Position numbers and translations under genes: made by a program
Source of the DNA: Hemibagrus wyckioides
Lineage: Eukaryota > Chordata > Actinopteri > Siluriformes > Bagridae
Length of the DNA stretch: 64,000 nt
Direction of reading: 5' to 3'
Assembly (NCBI RefSeq): GCF_019097595.1
Contig: NC_080710.1
Coordinates: 18,525,780-18,589,779 of the forward strand
Shown here: piece by piece, positions 63,120 through 64,000 of the stretch
Layout: every line of letters starts with the position of its first letter
How positions within the stretch are numbered: the first letter of the stretch is position 1
The notes under the pieces: model-generated
Told to the model about the DNA's origin: nothing
Seen by the model: only the letters and a program-made list of their open reading frames with translations
Databases searched by the model: none

Positions 63120-64000
63120 AGCTGAAACTGTAACAGCATATGGTACTATGTTAAGACTTGCTTGTTGGTGGAGAATTCATTTTCATTTATGGGCTGTGGG
63201 CAGTGGCAAGTGGCTTTAACCTCAAACACCAAAAGTAAAAAATAAAAACCCTTTGAGCATTGGCTATGGCAAACAATAGTTCTCACATTCGACTTCATTG
63301 GTGCAGAAGCAAAAATGTGTCAGGGATATAAAACAAAGGTTATTTTTTCCCTACTTTGTAAAAAGTACTTTGCTTTTTCTTTTTAATGAAATCCTAATTT
63401 TTAACAATACCCATGCACTCCTAGCTCTCACAGCTACCAGCTAGAGAGCAGACAGTTCCTCCAAAACAAGTGAACCCAACCGGCAATTTTTTTGAGCTTC
63501 TGCTCATGCTCATGCTGTGTCAAAGGGCAGCTGAACAGAATCAGAGAAAAATGCTATTGCCTTCTTTCGCATACACCAGCTCCCTGATGCCCGCTATTGG
63601 CTAATGGTGCTCTGATTGACAGAGGTGAGAGAGTATGCCATTCCTTCCACTCAGAGAGCACAGTCGATTTTGCTCTTTTGCTCTCAGTAGCTCTCTGTAG
63701 CACAGATAGGTTGCTACCTCACTCCAAAAACCAAATACTACCATTCCAAATACTAGTCCTCAAACTGAAGTTTTACCTGCTTTATATATAACATTAGCTG
63801 TCCATTCATATATCAAGTAAGCAATATTTTATCAATTTCTTTTGAAAAACATTTTGTTGTCATTTCAAACTGGATTTTATAAACAATGAACATGATGCAC
63901 AGCGTATTTATTCAATGGAGCAAGCAAGTAAAATGTCAGAGGTAGTGCTGTTCGGTGGTGAGTCATTTATGTTAGAGGCAAGTCTTTCTAACTGAAGCCT

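Larger units (their letters stand above)
53402..64000 (+). other. grik3: Intron 1 of grik3 (5' part; acceptor not in window)
   Basis: From the exon 1 donor to the right edge I found no exon continuing the kainate receptor N-terminal domain (expected to begin GIFEY after the split glycine), so the intron appears to run past the window. GRIK genes in vertebrates have very long first introns, which fits. The interval holds the microsatellites and candidate elements listed separately; the remaining stretches (for example 55450-57900 and 59230-62100) are A/T-rich unique-looking sequence in which I see no gene. Confidence 0.75.

Overview
The window reads as teleost fish nuclear DNA: A/T-rich, generally CpG-poor and gene-sparse, with long dinucleotide and tetranucleotide microsatellites, decayed Tc1/mariner transposons and tRNA-derived SINEs of the kinds common in ray-finned fishes. 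The mix of repeats suggests an ostariophysan, possibly a catfish, but that is inference from remembered repeat families and not a database result. There are no bacterial features and no complete protein-coding gene.

The one gene I recognise with confidence is the first coding exon of a kainate-type ionotropic glutamate receptor, grik3, on the + strand at 53287-53401. It encodes the signal peptide and the first residues of the mature receptor (GMPHVIRIG) and stops at a G|GTAAGA splice donor in phase 1. A CpG-rich promoter/5'UTR block lies just upstream (about 52480-53286). Everything from 53402 to the right edge appears to be the 5' part of a long first intron.

Layout: 1-52479 is an intergenic stretch upstream of grik3. 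It holds at least five Tc1/mariner remnants (12835-13323, 16220-16402, 18420-19410, 35651-36146, 36149-36630), one mariner-like MITE with inverted ends (47847-48192), several SINEs and SINE fragments (4864-4960, 5130-5235, 12238-12430, 22199-22440, 28664-28998, 37757-37995, 44241-44330, 44397-44615, 46546-46740, 51972-52078), other dispersed fish repeats, and many microsatellites. Between the repeats are high-complexity blocks that could be conserved regulatory elements of the grik3 locus (for example 31250-31690, 27700-27960 and 50260-51240). Region 53402-64000 is intron 1, with microsatellites, a CpG-retaining block with a CTCF-like motif (55100-55450), an exon-like ATG/donor pair (58692-58736) and one unusually long unexplained ORF (62517-63119).

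No operon-like logic applies. The biology visible here is the start of one neuronal receptor gene, its probable cis-regulatory surroundings, and the transposons that have accumulated around it.
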